Origin: a virus
Length of the DNA stretch: 41,696 bases
Reading direction: 5' to 3' (one strand)
IMG/VR virus record: IMGVR_UViG_3300032069_000022
Location: 1-41,696 of that record
Notes under the pieces: model-generated
What the model saw: the letters and a program-made list of their open reading frames with translations, nothing else
What the model was told of the DNA's origin: nothing
Database searches by the model: none
Shown here: positions 28,714-35,672 of the stretch, piece by piece
Numbering within the stretch: the first letter of the stretch is position 1
Layout: each line of letters begins with the position of its first letter
Made by a program: the position numbers and the translations under genes

Positions 28714-28742
28714 ATTATACCGCTTTCCCGGGCCGGTGTCAA
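28714..28742 (-). promoter_or_regulatory. Consensus promoter of the small terminase gene
   Basis: Minus strand: TTGACA (28742-28737), 17-nt GC-rich spacer, TATAAT (28719-28714), TAATC, ATG. Both hexamers are perfect. The predicted start falls on the ATG itself. Confidence 0.82.
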
Positions 28743-28931
28743 GGACCTGGAGCGCCATAATATAAAAGATAAAGATTTTTAAAAATAAATCCTAAAAGCG
28801 GGCAGGTTGGCATGTTTCTTTCTTGCGTATCTATATGAAGAGTAAGCAAACTATCAGGATGAGGTGGATCATAAAAGGAACAACAACGAGCGTAGGGGAG
28901 CCGGAGCCCACTATCGAAAGAGAGGTGAAAC

Positions 28932-29174
28932 ATGGCAGGACAAGGTAAGACATTCGAGGGACATAATAGTTTTCAGCAAATACAGAGTGAGCAGTTAAAC
29001 CCTAAACTTCTATGGGATAGAGCCTGCCAGTATGACGGTATAGATCCGGGCTCTAAATTCGTGGTCTTCTCAGACTCAAATCCCTGGGTTGAAAAATATA
29101 ACAAAGCCATGCAGCTCTATCTCATGGCCGAAAAATACTACAGAGAACACCGGTCCATATTTATATCCGCCTAA
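28932..29174 (+). CDS. Small protein, first gene of the plus operon
   Basis: 80 aa. MAGQGKTFEGHNSFQQIQSE, LLWDRACQYDGIDPGSKFVV, AMQLYLMAEKYYREHRSIFI. Helical C-terminus, one Cys. GAGGTGAAAC precedes the ATG. No family recognised. The upstream gap 28743-28931 showed no clear promoter. Confidence 0.7.
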   Translation: MAGQGKTFEGHNSFQQIQSEQLNPKLLWDRACQYDGIDPGSKFVVFSDSNPWVEKYNKAMQLYLMAEKYYREHRSIFISA

Positions 29175-29203
29175 CAATAAAAACGAGAGGCAGGTGAAAC
29201 CGA

Positions 29204-29329
29204 TTGAAAAAGAGAATTGAAGTTTTAAGGTTTGCTTTTGTGGTTGCGGCTTCCCGGGGTGACTATACCGAAGTCTATCGTTTAGCCCATAAGATAGTCA
29301 CCCTTAATATGAAGCTATCAGCGGTTTAA
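29204..29329 (+). CDS. 41-aa basic protein, related to 32326-32463
   Basis: TTG start behind AGGTGAAACCGA, giving MKKRIEVLRFAFVVAASRGD YTEVYRLAHKIVTLNMKLSA. It resembles the 45-aa product at 32326 (MKKRLQRLTDSLMVARSRAD, YREAGRILRRIYTL), sharing MKKR...VA-SR-DY-E--R---I-TL. The resemblance supports it as a real gene. Function unknown. Confidence 0.55.
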   Translation: MKKRIEVLRFAFVVAASRGDYTEVYRLAHKIVTLNMKLSAV

Positions 29330-29339
29330 CCTCTTTGCC

Positions 29340-29370
29340 CTGCCCGTGTGGTGAGGTCCGGCGCGGGCAG
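29340..29370 (+). other. GC hairpin in the plus operon
   Basis: CTGCCCG (29340-29346) pairs with CGGGCAG (29364-29370) around a 17-nt loop, followed by GTTTGAG. It lies between two small genes. A processing or partial termination site is possible; the U-run is too short for a confident terminator. Confidence 0.4.
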
Positions 29371-29402
29371 GTTTGAGCGGTTAAATCTTCGAGAGGTGGA
29401 AA

Positions 29403-29672
29403 ATGAAACGAATCAAGGCAAGCAATAATAAACAGCAGTGGCCAAGAAGTGAAGTAAAAAGCATTGAATGCCGTAAACGTGATTTAATTATCCGAATTGC
29501 TAACTGGACCCGTGATAAAGACGAACCTGCGTATGATGTTGAACTGTACATCGGTGGGATTTATGATTTTAATGAATCAAAAACCGTGGCTTTTTCTTCT
29601 GGATATACCAAGGAACAGGCTAAACAAAAAGCCATTGAATTCGCCCAAAAACAAATATCTAAACTTCTTTAG
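29403..29672 (+). CDS. Small basic protein, unknown
   Basis: 89 aa. VKSIECRKRDLIIRIANWTR, DEPAYDVELYIGGIYDFNES, YTKEQAKQKAIEFAQKQISK. A beta-sheet front with a final helix, reminiscent of small RHH-free host-interaction proteins, but no named family. GAGGTGGAAA precedes the ATG. Confidence 0.68.
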   Translation: MKRIKASNNKQQWPRSEVKSIECRKRDLIIRIANWTRDKDEPAYDVELYIGGIYDFNESKTVAFSSGYTKEQAKQKAIEFAQKQISKLL

Positions 29673-29689
29673 TTACTGTTAGGTGAAAA

Positions 29690-29839
29690 ATGGATGCTGC
29701 GAAGGTATTTAAAATAATGGTATCGGCCTACATCGCGGGCATGGGCTTTGTTCTGGGTGGAGCGGTGGCGGTGGGAATAGTTCAAACCTTAATTAATATG
29801 TTTCGGCCTACAGGGCAAGGGCTGAGGTTGTTCTTTTAG
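29690..29839 (+). CDS. 49-aa single-span membrane protein
   Basis: MDAAKVFKIMVSAYIAGMGF VLGGAVAVGIVQTLINMFRP: one long Gly/Ala-rich membrane span then a basic, polar end. AGGTGAAAA precedes the ATG directly. Role unknown. Confidence 0.6.
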   Translation: MDAAKVFKIMVSAYIAGMGFVLGGAVAVGIVQTLINMFRPTGQGLRLFF

Positions 29840-29847
29840 AGGATTAT

Positions 29848-29928
29848 ATGAAATACATTATTTTAGCTGCATCATATTTAGTCGGCCTTTATTTGCTTGT
29901 TCAATTCATGCTTACTTATTGGAGGTGA
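29848..29928 (+). CDS. 26-aa membrane peptide
   Basis: MKYIILAASYLVGLYLLVQF MLTYWR, one span, from ATG 29848 behind AGAGGATT. Its last codons (TGG AGG TGA) double as the ribosome site of the next gene. Weak but plausible small gene. Confidence 0.5.
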   Translation: MKYIILAASYLVGLYLLVQFMLTYWR

Positions 29929-29931
29929 AAA

Positions 29932-30426
29932 ATGAAGTACGCAGAAATGGGAAGTATTAGTAGTGGAACGATGCAGCCAGCGGATTTGATCCCCTGCTTT
30001 TTAGACGAATTAAAATCTCTGGCCATGGAAAACAATAACAAGGAAGACCTTGCCTTTGTCGATGAAGTACAAGGCCGAATTGATGCCAGTGGGGATGATG
30101 AAAACCAAGAAGGGAAAACCATTAACGATGATTATTTTGAGTCTGAAGATTCAGACTTTGACCTTGAAGGGTTGTTTGATAGACTTCAAGCCTATGCCCT
30201 GCCTTATTTCTATTTCGGGGCTCACCCCGGAGATGGCGCGAATTATGGCTTTTGGTTGTCTGAAGGGTTTGAGTATGACTTTGAAGGGAAAAAGGTTTCT
30301 GATCTTTCAGAGATTAAAGAGGAAGATTGGAATCAAGAAATTTTGCACGTTAACGACCACGGGAATACGACTTTGTATTTCTGTAACAACAAGGGCGAAT
30401 TAACTGAAATATGGGCGGTAGTTTAA
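29932..30426 (+). CDS. Conserved phage hypothetical protein
   Basis: 164 aa, acidic. It starts MKYAEMGSISSGTMQPADLI followed by PCFLDELKSLAMENNNKEDL, a beginning I have seen in phage and plasmid hypotheticals. The second half, from GLFDRLQAYALPYFYFGAHP to FWLSEGFEYDFEGK and LYFCNNKGELTEIW, is aromatic and acidic, like DUF-type ligand or host-interaction domains. GGAGGTGAAAA precedes the ATG. Function unknown. Confidence 0.78.
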   Translation: MKYAEMGSISSGTMQPADLIPCFLDELKSLAMENNNKEDLAFVDEVQGRIDASGDDENQEGKTINDDYFESEDSDFDLEGLFDRLQAYALPYFYFGAHPGDGANYGFWLSEGFEYDFEGKKVSDLSEIKEEDWNQEILHVNDHGNTTLYFCNNKGELTEIWAVV

Positions 30427-30482
30427 TAACCTAACATGGAGAGGGAAGGGGAACCAATACCGGAAAATATAAGGGGATAAGG

Positions 30483-30728
30483 ATGGATCAAAAAACTAAA
30501 ATTGAAATGAAAGATTCAATTTGTGTTTTTGATTTCGATGGATATACCGTTCCAGGGCACTTTCACGTTTCCACGTGGGCAGATTATTTTCCCATAAACG
30601 GAATCGTGGTCTTTGGTGGGGAATGGAATGATATTCCCGACTGGATTATAGACCATGAACCGACAGAGGAAGAGGTTACCACTCATGTTGAAAGGATACA
30701 AAACGAAAGGCATCAAGGCAATTTATGA
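30483..30728 (+). CDS. Small acidic protein, unknown
   Basis: 81 aa. ICVFDFDGYTVPGHFHVSTW, FPINGIVVFGGEWNDIPDWI, IDHEPTEEEVTTHVERIQNE. Acidic with aromatic clusters. The FDFDG is not a credible HAD motif because the rest of that fold is absent. AGGGGATAAGG precedes the ATG. Confidence 0.65.
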   Translation: MDQKTKIEMKDSICVFDFDGYTVPGHFHVSTWADYFPINGIVVFGGEWNDIPDWIIDHEPTEEEVTTHVERIQNERHQGNL

Positions 30729-30981
30729 CGCGGGCTGTAAGTGGGCAGATAGATACACCGTCTACTATTCAGATCGGCGCGGGTGGGGCTTTTTGAATGA
30801 GCGAAACGCGCAAGGGAAAAATATTTACCCTTGCGTAGGTATGAGTGCGAGCCCCTTTCACCCGCAAGGCGTGGGCCAGCATGGCAGCGGAGTTTTAGGC
30901 CGCCACAATGGCAAGCGAATTGATTTTAAAGACCTACCTAGGGACTGCCAAGCACTTGTTTTGGGGGATTTAAAAACATGA
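30685..30981 (+). CDS. Small basic protein, unknown
   Basis: 98 aa from ATG 30685 (MLKGYKTKGIKAIYDAGCKW), within the end of the gene before, with AGAGGTTACC upstream. A Gly/His-rich middle (ASPFHPQGVGQHGSGVLGRH) is followed by a basic end. No family recognised. Confidence 0.62.
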   Translation: MLKGYKTKGIKAIYDAGCKWADRYTVYYSDRRGWGFLNERNAQGKNIYPCVGMSASPFHPQGVGQHGSGVLGRHNGKRIDFKDLPRDCQALVLGDLKT

Positions 30982-31115
30982 AACGCCATACCTGGTATGT
31001 CTGGGATGATAAAGAAAATGAACTTTTCAAGGGCTCTCGTATGTCCTGTTTGCGATATTACAAAAAACATGGTGGAGAAAAAGCCGGTTTACATTTAGGA
31101 TATTATATCGTATAA
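30978..31115 (+). CDS. 45-aa basic protein, unknown
   Basis: ATG at 30978 overlaps the previous TGA. MKRHTWYVWDDKENELFKGS RMSCLRYYKKHGGEKAGLHL GYYIV. Basic and aromatic, beta-rich. Coupled translation supports it. Not recognised. Confidence 0.58.
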   Translation: MKRHTWYVWDDKENELFKGSRMSCLRYYKKHGGEKAGLHLGYYIV

Positions 31116-31139
31116 TCTACAAAAAGGAAAAAAATAAAA

Positions 31140-31319
31140 ATGAAAAAACTTACTCTTAAGGAATTTCTAAAACTTCAAAAAATCTTGTTCATGTTTCAAG
31201 AGTGCAAAGAAACTATCGCCCACTACGAGGCGGATCGTGGAGATCCGAAATGCATTACACGTATAAAATTAGAATTGTTAATTGAGGAAATCCGAGAAGA
31301 GTTAAATTCTAACAAATAA
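31140..31319 (+). CDS. 59-aa helical protein, unknown
   Basis: MKKLTLKEFLKLQKILFMFQ ECKETIAHYEADRGDPKCIT RIKLELLIEEIREELNSNK. Two amphipathic helices around a short turn with two Cys. AAGGA precedes the ATG. No family recognised. Confidence 0.6.
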   Translation: MKKLTLKEFLKLQKILFMFQECKETIAHYEADRGDPKCITRIKLELLIEEIREELNSNK

Positions 31320-31334
31320 ATAGGAGGGATAATT

Positions 31335-32084
31335 ATGAAAACGCTCGAATTCAAGTGGACGGTAAGCAGGGCAAGGGATACCGAAGGGTACAATATTTGT
31401 TCTCTCTACGTGGATGGTCAAAAGGTATCCTCTTGTAATGGCGGAGGGTACGACATGAAGGGAACGGCTTTGGGTAATTGGATTGCTCGGGCCTATGCCG
31501 ACAGGCTTTTGAAGCTTACCCCAAAGCAAATGCCGAAACAAAGTCATTGGGAAAGGGCCGAAAGCCGGAATATCTGGGAAAATAAGTGTGGAAGGTGCGG
31601 CTTTGAATTCAAAACGGATTACCAAAAGTCAACCGTTCCTACTTGCCCGATCTGTAAATCTCCCCTAACCGATGAAATGCGAAAGAAAGAATTCGGAACC
31701 CTCGGAATGAATGACGGGAAAACCATTGATGATGGTCGGTATTTTTACGGCCTATCGTTCCATGATCCGAATTTTGATCCTGGAAAGGCCGTAATTGGGA
31801 CGGAAAAGGTAACAGATCAAACCTTTAGTAAGGACGCAAAAGGAAAAACCGTGGAACAAGCGGAAAAGGACGGTGAGTCGTTGGGCCTTGAAAGGTATCA
31901 AGCCTTTTATTCTGCGTCGTCAAAAGTTCCTACTAAAAAACACACCGTCCCGCTTATCGATGGGGGCTGCGGTTTCTCATCGGTTGAGAAGATCATGGAG
32001 GCTATTGGTTTAAGCCTTGAATATGTCCCGGTAAGAAGTAAAAAGACCGATATTCACAATTTACACGACGAAAGAGAGGTTTGA
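31335..32084 (+). CDS. Conserved phage protein with a central zinc ribbon
   Basis: 249 aa. The N-terminal 80 residues (MKTLEFKWTVSRARDTEGYN, SSCNGGGYDMKGTALGNWIA) form a pattern shared by phage/plasmid hypotheticals. A zinc ribbon follows (NKCGRCGFEF near residue 84 and TCPICKSPL near 104). The second half repeats the style of the first (HTVPLIDGGCGFSSVEKIME), so it may hold a related second domain. It is the largest product of this operon. Function unknown. AGGAGGG precedes the ATG. Confidence 0.75.
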   Translation: MKTLEFKWTVSRARDTEGYNICSLYVDGQKVSSCNGGGYDMKGTALGNWIARAYADRLLKLTPKQMPKQSHWERAESRNIWENKCGRCGFEFKTDYQKSTVPTCPICKSPLTDEMRKKEFGTLGMNDGKTIDDGRYFYGLSFHDPNFDPGKAVIGTEKVTDQTFSKDAKGKTVEQAEKDGESLGLERYQAFYSASSKVPTKKHTVPLIDGGCGFSSVEKIMEAIGLSLEYVPVRSKKTDIHNLHDEREV

Positions 32085-32086
32085 AA

Positions 32087-32248
32087 GTGAGATATAGAAT
32101 TTATTTTTACATAGCTGGTCATTGGATTTTAGATTGCATTGTTGAGGGCGAAGAGGTTGGACAGAAATTTGATCGTCTCGAAACCGAAGGCCATAAGTTA
32201 CTTCGAGCCATACCAAACGCGGGAACCGTTTATAGTTCCAAGGAGTGA
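32087..32248 (+). CDS. 53-aa protein, unknown
   Basis: GTG start 3 nt after the previous stop: MRYRIYFYIAGHWILDCIVE GEEVGQKFDRLETEGHKLLR AIPNAGTVYSSKE. A strand-helix-strand pattern. The end of its frame (AAGGAGTGAGGTG) carries the next ribosome site. Not recognised. Confidence 0.6.
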   Translation: MRYRIYFYIAGHWILDCIVEGEEVGQKFDRLETEGHKLLRAIPNAGTVYSSKE

Positions 32249-32257
32249 GGTGATTTG

Positions 32258-32329
32258 ATGGACATTCTTTCTTTTATTGTCGCGGCGGTTCTTCTAACTC
32301 TATTCTTCTATAAGGCAGGTGTAAAATGA
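32258..32329 (+). CDS. 23-aa membrane peptide
   Basis: MDILSFIVAAVLLTLFFYKA GVK, a single span with GAGTGAGGTG upstream; its stop overlaps the next ATG (AAATGAAA). A plausible small membrane protein. Confidence 0.5.
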   Translation: MDILSFIVAAVLLTLFFYKAGVK

Positions 32330-32463
32330 AAAAAAGACTTCAGAGACTTACTGATTCATTGATGGTAGCGCGGAGCCGGGCGGACTACCGAGAGGCCGGG
32401 CGAATCTTGAGACGGATTTATACACTCCGCCACGAATCAAAAACAATTTACGGAAGGGGGTGA
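32326..32463 (+). CDS. 45-aa basic protein, related to 29204-29329
   Basis: MKKRLQRLTDSLMVARSRAD YREAGRILRRIYTLRHESKT IYGRG. Basic amphipathic helix of the same type as the 41-aa product at 29204. The start overlaps the previous stop (ATGA). Possibly RNA/DNA-binding by charge; function unknown. Confidence 0.58.
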   Translation: MKKRLQRLTDSLMVARSRADYREAGRILRRIYTLRHESKTIYGRG

Positions 32464-32466
32464 GCC

Positions 32467-32667
32467 GTGAAGTGTCAGGACATTTTCAAAGTCCATATCG
32501 AAAAACATCAAGCCGAAAACAAAGTCACGGTTGTTAAGGACTGGCAACATACGGATCGGTTTTATCTGTGCTCTGAATGTACGGGTAAACTAAAAGACCA
32601 CGATGATTATAAAAAACAGGAAATCGTGGTAGAAAAAATAATTCACAGGGAAGAAAAAAGGGCTTAA
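32467..32667 (+). CDS. Small protein with one CxxC, unknown
   Basis: 66 aa from a GTG start: MKCQDIFKVHIEKHQAENKV, WQHTDRFYLCSECTGKLKDH, VVEKIIHREEKRA. The YLCSEC pair plus an early Cys and two His could form a zinc site. AGGGGGTGAGCC precedes the start. Not recognised. Confidence 0.62.
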   Translation: MKCQDIFKVHIEKHQAENKVTVVKDWQHTDRFYLCSECTGKLKDHDDYKKQEIVVEKIIHREEKRA

Positions 32668-32715
32668 GGTTTTCAAAATAGGTGCCGATAAGAAATACAC
32701 AGGGAGGTAAAAAGA

Positions 32716-32907
32716 ATGACTAACAGGGAATTTTCGAAGACGGATCAAATTTTCCTGAAGTCCTGCGAAATTGCATGGCGGCTTAATTCTAAATTCAAGC
32801 CGACAGTCAGGCAGGCGTCTAAATTCCGGATGGAAAAAGGTACGGCCTTCCAATTTAGGGCCGTGGCTCGAAGGGAATTAAATCTGAACATAGAGGAGGA
32901 AGATTGA
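32716..32907 (+). CDS. Small basic helical protein, unknown
   Basis: 63 aa. MTNREFSKTDQIFLKSCEIA WRLNSKFKPTVRQASKFRME, then TAFQFRAVARRELNLNIEEE. Contains a possible helix-turn-helix (TVRQASKFRMEKGTAFQFRA), but too short to be sure. GGGAGGTAAAAAG precedes the ATG. Confidence 0.62.
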   Translation: MTNREFSKTDQIFLKSCEIAWRLNSKFKPTVRQASKFRMEKGTAFQFRAVARRELNLNIEEED

Positions 32908-33218
32908 GACACTTAATGCTTATAACAGCTTACGGGGATTATTATCAGGTAAATCCCAAGGGAGAAATCATCCGGATGGATATCAAAGGATTTGAGCCCT
33001 CCGGAGGATGGATCTTTTTGGGGCTGGAGCACGTCAAAAGAAATCAGTTTATTCCCTTGGCCGACATTACCCCCGAAACGGTAGCTAGTTTCACAACCTA
33101 CAAAAACGGAAATCCACAATGGACTGTAAGAGACCGGGACCATGGAACCATGAGAACCTGGGGAAATACAAAATATCACGGAATCAAGAGAGTATATTTT
33201 CTGGAGGTGAAAAATTGA
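32904..33218 (+). CDS. Small protein, unknown
   Basis: 104 aa from TTG 32904, supported by AGAGGAGGAAGA directly upstream; ATG 32916 is a less well placed alternative. MRHLMLITAYGDYYQVNPKG, then PSGGWIFLGLEHVKRNQFIP and MRTWGNTKYHGIKRVYFLEV. Beta-rich. The end carries the next ribosome site. Confidence 0.66.
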   Translation: MRHLMLITAYGDYYQVNPKGEIIRMDIKGFEPSGGWIFLGLEHVKRNQFIPLADITPETVASFTTYKNGNPQWTVRDRDHGTMRTWGNTKYHGIKRVYFLEVKN

Positions 33219-33625
33219 GAGTAGATACGGAAAAATATCGAGTTAGAAACGGAACTTATTACGACAGGCGTACGCCTTTTGAGATTACCACCTGTCTTGA
33301 ATTAGCCCGCTTAGGAGAACAACGCATCCGATTGTATTACGGGGACCGCGAAACCGGACGTGATTGGAACGAGCGTTATGATGTTACGGGACGGATAGGC
33401 CGCTCAATGGGGCCGATTAGAATCCCCATCCTTCTCCACAATCGGCGCTCGATAGGGGGCGGGGGTATCCTCGATCATTGTATTGTTCGAATTGACACAG
33501 CAGCAGGCAGAAAGGTCCTCTATCAGCATCCGAACTATTTTGATCCTGAGTCTATTGAGTTTGAGCTACATCAGCTTGAAGAAATAGAGGCCATAGTTTA
33601 CAGGGCTTGTGCGGAGGTTTGTTAA
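33215..33625 (+). CDS. Conserved phage/plasmid hypothetical
   Basis: 136 aa from TTG 33215 behind GGAGGTGAAAA; the frame is open further upstream but overlaps the previous gene. RVDTEKYRVRNGTYYDRRTP, RIRLYYGDRETGRDWNERYD, VTGRIGRSMGPIRIPILLHN, RRSIGGGGILDHCIVRIDTA. This block pattern (nG-yYD--TP ... Gd--TGrdW-e-yd--G-iGRS-G---IPlL--nrrS-GG) recurs on plasmids and phages as a hypothetical. Function unknown. Confidence 0.76.
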   Translation: MRVDTEKYRVRNGTYYDRRTPFEITTCLELARLGEQRIRLYYGDRETGRDWNERYDVTGRIGRSMGPIRIPILLHNRRSIGGGGILDHCIVRIDTAAGRKVLYQHPNYFDPESIEFELHQLEEIEAIVYRACAEVC

Positions 33626-33814
33626 ATGGAAAGATGTTTTATGTGCGGTGCAGAAATTGAGCGGAGATGATATTTTAAATTTAAAAAAAGCGTGCCGAAT
33701 ATGCCGGACAGTTATTATCCTGTTTGCTCTCAGGCTTGCGCAGTGGCCGATATCAAGGATCGAAAGTTTGATCCGGGGGAGCGGGAGGGGTTATGCACTT
33801 CGAGCAAGGCATAA
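33626..33814 (+). pseudogene. Small zinc protein interrupted by an in-frame TGA
   Basis: ATG 33626 reads MERCFMCGAEIERR, then TGA (33668-33670), then continues open as YFKFKKSVPNMPDSYYPVCS QACAVADIKDR... to TAA at 33814. The first CxxC pair lies before the TGA and the second (CSQAC) after it, so one zinc knuckle is split. It is a nonsense mutation (TGG or CGA/AGA to TGA) or a read-through site. The next gene starts inside its 3' end. Confidence 0.65.
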
Positions 33815-33915
33815 TCATTGGATGGTTGACCTGTATCGGTTTCCTGTTTGCCCTTAGTTTCCTGAACGAGAAAATACAGGCAAACAGGAAAGCCGGGAGG
33901 AGGGCAAAGAAGTGA
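33793..33915 (+). CDS. 40-aa membrane protein
   Basis: MHFEQGIIIGWLTCIGFLFA LSFLNEKIQANRKAGRRAKK: one span then a strongly basic tail. ATG behind GGGAGGGG. The final AAG AAG TGA overlaps the next GTG. Role unknown. Confidence 0.58.
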   Translation: MHFEQGIIIGWLTCIGFLFALSFLNEKIQANRKAGRRAKK

Positions 33916-34049
33916 AGTTTAGGATTCTTCTTATTGTATCGGCGATTCTTGCCGCCCTGTGGGTACTCTGTAATATACAGGGCTGCATATTTTCCTTAAC
34001 CTGCAAAGACACGGCCACGGGCCGGATTGAAAACTGTGAAGGGAGGTAG
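33912..34049 (+). CDS. Small exported or lipoprotein-like peptide
   Basis: 45 aa from a GTG overlapping the previous stop. MKFRILLIVSAILAALWVLC NIQGCIFSLTCKDTATGRIE. A signal-like N-terminus followed by IQGC, a weak lipobox, or a membrane anchor with two later Cys. Not recognised. Confidence 0.55.
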   Translation: MKFRILLIVSAILAALWVLCNIQGCIFSLTCKDTATGRIENCEGR

Positions 34050-34054
34050 GGGAC

Positions 34055-34681
34055 ATGAGAGTATGTTTTTTCTGTGATATTTCAAAAGAGGAAACGGAAA
34101 TGATACCGGAAGAATTCGAGTACCAGACTTGCGATCTTCCGATATGCGTGAAGTGTGTTAATGGGTTTATATCCGAAAATGTTCCCGGAATGGCGGTCAA
34201 AAAAATGTACGATGCAGTAGATCTAAAGATGGGGAGAATAAAAGGGCAAAAAACAATAATAAAAAAGCATTTAAGGTGGTGGAGATTTAAAAAATGGTTT
34301 GGAGTTGCGTTAATAGCGGGGGCGTTTTTAATACCGGGATGCACTCATTCCGAGGGAGTATGGATTCGATGGCACTATAATCCCGGATATGTATTTACTG
34401 ATTCATCGACAAATAAAAAGCACTATCAAAAGCCAATATGGGGATGGATGGCCGCTTATCCCAACTACCAAGCCTGCGTACAGGGTATAAAAAACGAAAT
34501 AAAAGCAGAAAAAGCGTATTTGTCCAAAGAAGGGAAGGGCGAGATCTTTGATTTTGATTTCAATGATGACACCCTGGAGGTATATTCCAGTAAAGATCAC
34601 GACAAGCTTCAGCTTAAATCGCAATGTTTTTCGGAAAGTTCTAGCCCAATAAAATTAGACAAGGAGGAAGGTCTTGACTAA
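34055..34681 (+). CDS. Zinc-motif protein joined to a lipoprotein-like segment
   Basis: 208 aa. The first 40 residues form a zinc pair (RVCFFCDISKEE ... ICVKCVNG). At residues 75-97 comes WWRFKKWFGVALIAGAFLIPGC, a basic, hydrophobic, LIPGC-ending segment that looks exactly like a lipoprotein signal. The last 110 residues are soluble and polar with YSSKDHDKLQL. A signal placed this far inside is unusual: two genes fused, an internal start (ATG giving MGRIKGQKTIIKKHLRWWRF), or a mid-protein membrane anchor. AGGGAGGTAGG precedes the first ATG. Confidence 0.7.
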   Translation: MRVCFFCDISKEETEMIPEEFEYQTCDLPICVKCVNGFISENVPGMAVKKMYDAVDLKMGRIKGQKTIIKKHLRWWRFKKWFGVALIAGAFLIPGCTHSEGVWIRWHYNPGYVFTDSSTNKKHYQKPIWGWMAAYPNYQACVQGIKNEIKAEKAYLSKEGKGEIFDFDFNDDTLEVYSSKDHDKLQLKSQCFSESSSPIKLDKEEGLD

Positions 34682-34847
34682 TATTTCTTGCGAAGAAAAA
34701 GAATGTATTTATAATTCATCGGATGGGTGTCGGGCCAAAGAGATTTTTATTAGAGAAAGGTTAATGAAGTTATATGACATCAAAACCACAACTCAGGTTA
34801 TTCATCTTAGTTTCTGCGAAACAATGAAACTAGAGGAGGTGAGGTAA
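34674..34847 (+). CDS. 57-aa Cys-containing protein, unknown
   Basis: TTG start behind AAGGAGGAAGGTC: MTNISCEEKECIYNSSDGCR AKEIFIRERLMKLYDIKTTT, then FCETMKLEEVR. Four Cys (C-x4-C-x7-C ... C) suit a small metal-binding fold. TAATG links it to the next gene. Confidence 0.62.
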   Translation: MTNISCEEKECIYNSSDGCRAKEIFIRERLMKLYDIKTTTQVIHLSFCETMKLEEVR

Positions 34848-35050
34848 TGGCAGCATTCCAACATTGTCCATCAAGAAAGTCAATTTGCAGGGAACAAGGA
34901 AGGGACTGGAACCGGGTAAAATTGACAACGGCCCTGAACGTGATGCGTCGATCACCAAAAACCTCGGGTCGGTCCCTGGGAATTCCCCGGTATTCATGGA
35001 AATTCTTTTTGCATTTACTCTTTAACCCCAAACCAAAAGAGGAGGCGTAA
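34847..35050 (+). CDS. Small basic protein, unknown
   Basis: 67 aa. MAAFQHCPSRKSICREQGRD, LTTALNVMRRSPKTSGRSLG, FLHLLFNPKPKEEA. Basic with two Cys. ATG overlaps the previous TAA. Not recognised. Confidence 0.58.
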   Translation: MAAFQHCPSRKSICREQGRDWNRVKLTTALNVMRRSPKTSGRSLGIPRYSWKFFLHLLFNPKPKEEA

Positions 35051-35051
35051 A

Positions 35052-35450
35052 TTGTTAGAGGGAAAAGGAAGAAATGGTTACTTTCATCTCGGAGCGGTAG
35101 AGGTAGGCATCGAACCGGGTAATCCACAGGGCCAGATGTCGATTGATTTTATGGCCGTAAACACTATCGGCGCGATTGGTCCTTCCCGAATCACCGGAGA
35201 GCCTGGCGAGATCCTGGCGCTGGCCACAAAGATTAAACGTATGGTCATGGCCGCTATGGGAAACCCGGCTGAGGATTTTACGGATCGGGCGGAACTAGAA
35301 GAGATCTTGAACGCGCAGGCTGATTCTGATGCAGCCTATCGAGCCGTAATGTCCTGTGCCAAGCTGGTTATCCTTCATTGGGATACCGGGGACCTTGCCG
35401 GAGCGGTGCGGGCTCTTGCTCAGGCCGTCAAAGATGTGGAAGGGAGGTAG
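35052..35450 (+). CDS. Unrecognised helical protein
   Basis: 132 aa from TTG 35052 behind AGAGGAGGCGT. An N-terminal beta part (YFHLGAVEVGIEPGNPQGQM) is followed by helices (GEILALATKIKRMVMAAMG, ADSDAAYRAVMSCAKLVILH, DLAGAVRALAQAVKDVEGR). No known motif. Possibly a repeat-like alpha domain. Confidence 0.66.
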   Translation: MLEGKGRNGYFHLGAVEVGIEPGNPQGQMSIDFMAVNTIGAIGPSRITGEPGEILALATKIKRMVMAAMGNPAEDFTDRAELEEILNAQADSDAAYRAVMSCAKLVILHWDTGDLAGAVRALAQAVKDVEGR

Positions 35451-35453
35451 GCT

Positions 35454-35672
35454 GTGGGTTTACCGGAACTGATTAGGGCGGTCAGGGAAACTCCTTATCG
35501 TAATATCCGGGCTCCCGAGGTGGATCTTGAAACGCTGAAAAAAATATGCCTAACCCAGGAGCAGGATTTATTTGAAACCGTGGCGTCTTTAATGCATGCC
35601 CATGAATTTATAGAAAAACATGGGCTTAAGGAGGAATATGAAAAAGAAAGACCACAAAGATACGATGAATGA
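35454..35672 (+). CDS. Small helical protein, unknown
   Basis: 72 aa from GTG 35454: MGLPELIRAVRETPYRNIRA, LETLKKICLTQEQDLFETVA, LMHAHEFIEKHGLKEEYEKE. Acidic and helical. Overlaps the next gene by 35 nt. Confidence 0.62.
   Translation: MGLPELIRAVRETPYRNIRAPEVDLETLKKICLTQEQDLFETVASLMHAHEFIEKHGLKEEYEKERPQRYDE

Noticed and set aside
28806-28836. Promoter TTGGCA...TATATG for the plus operon
   Set aside because: The spacer is 19 nt or the -10 is poor; too weak to list as a feature.
28834-28950. 38-codon open frame upstream of the first plus-operon gene
   Set aside because: No ribosome site, composition unlike a protein, and it contains the next gene's ribosome site and start.
30483-30728. HAD motif in FDFDG
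   Set aside because: The other HAD motifs and the needed length are missing.
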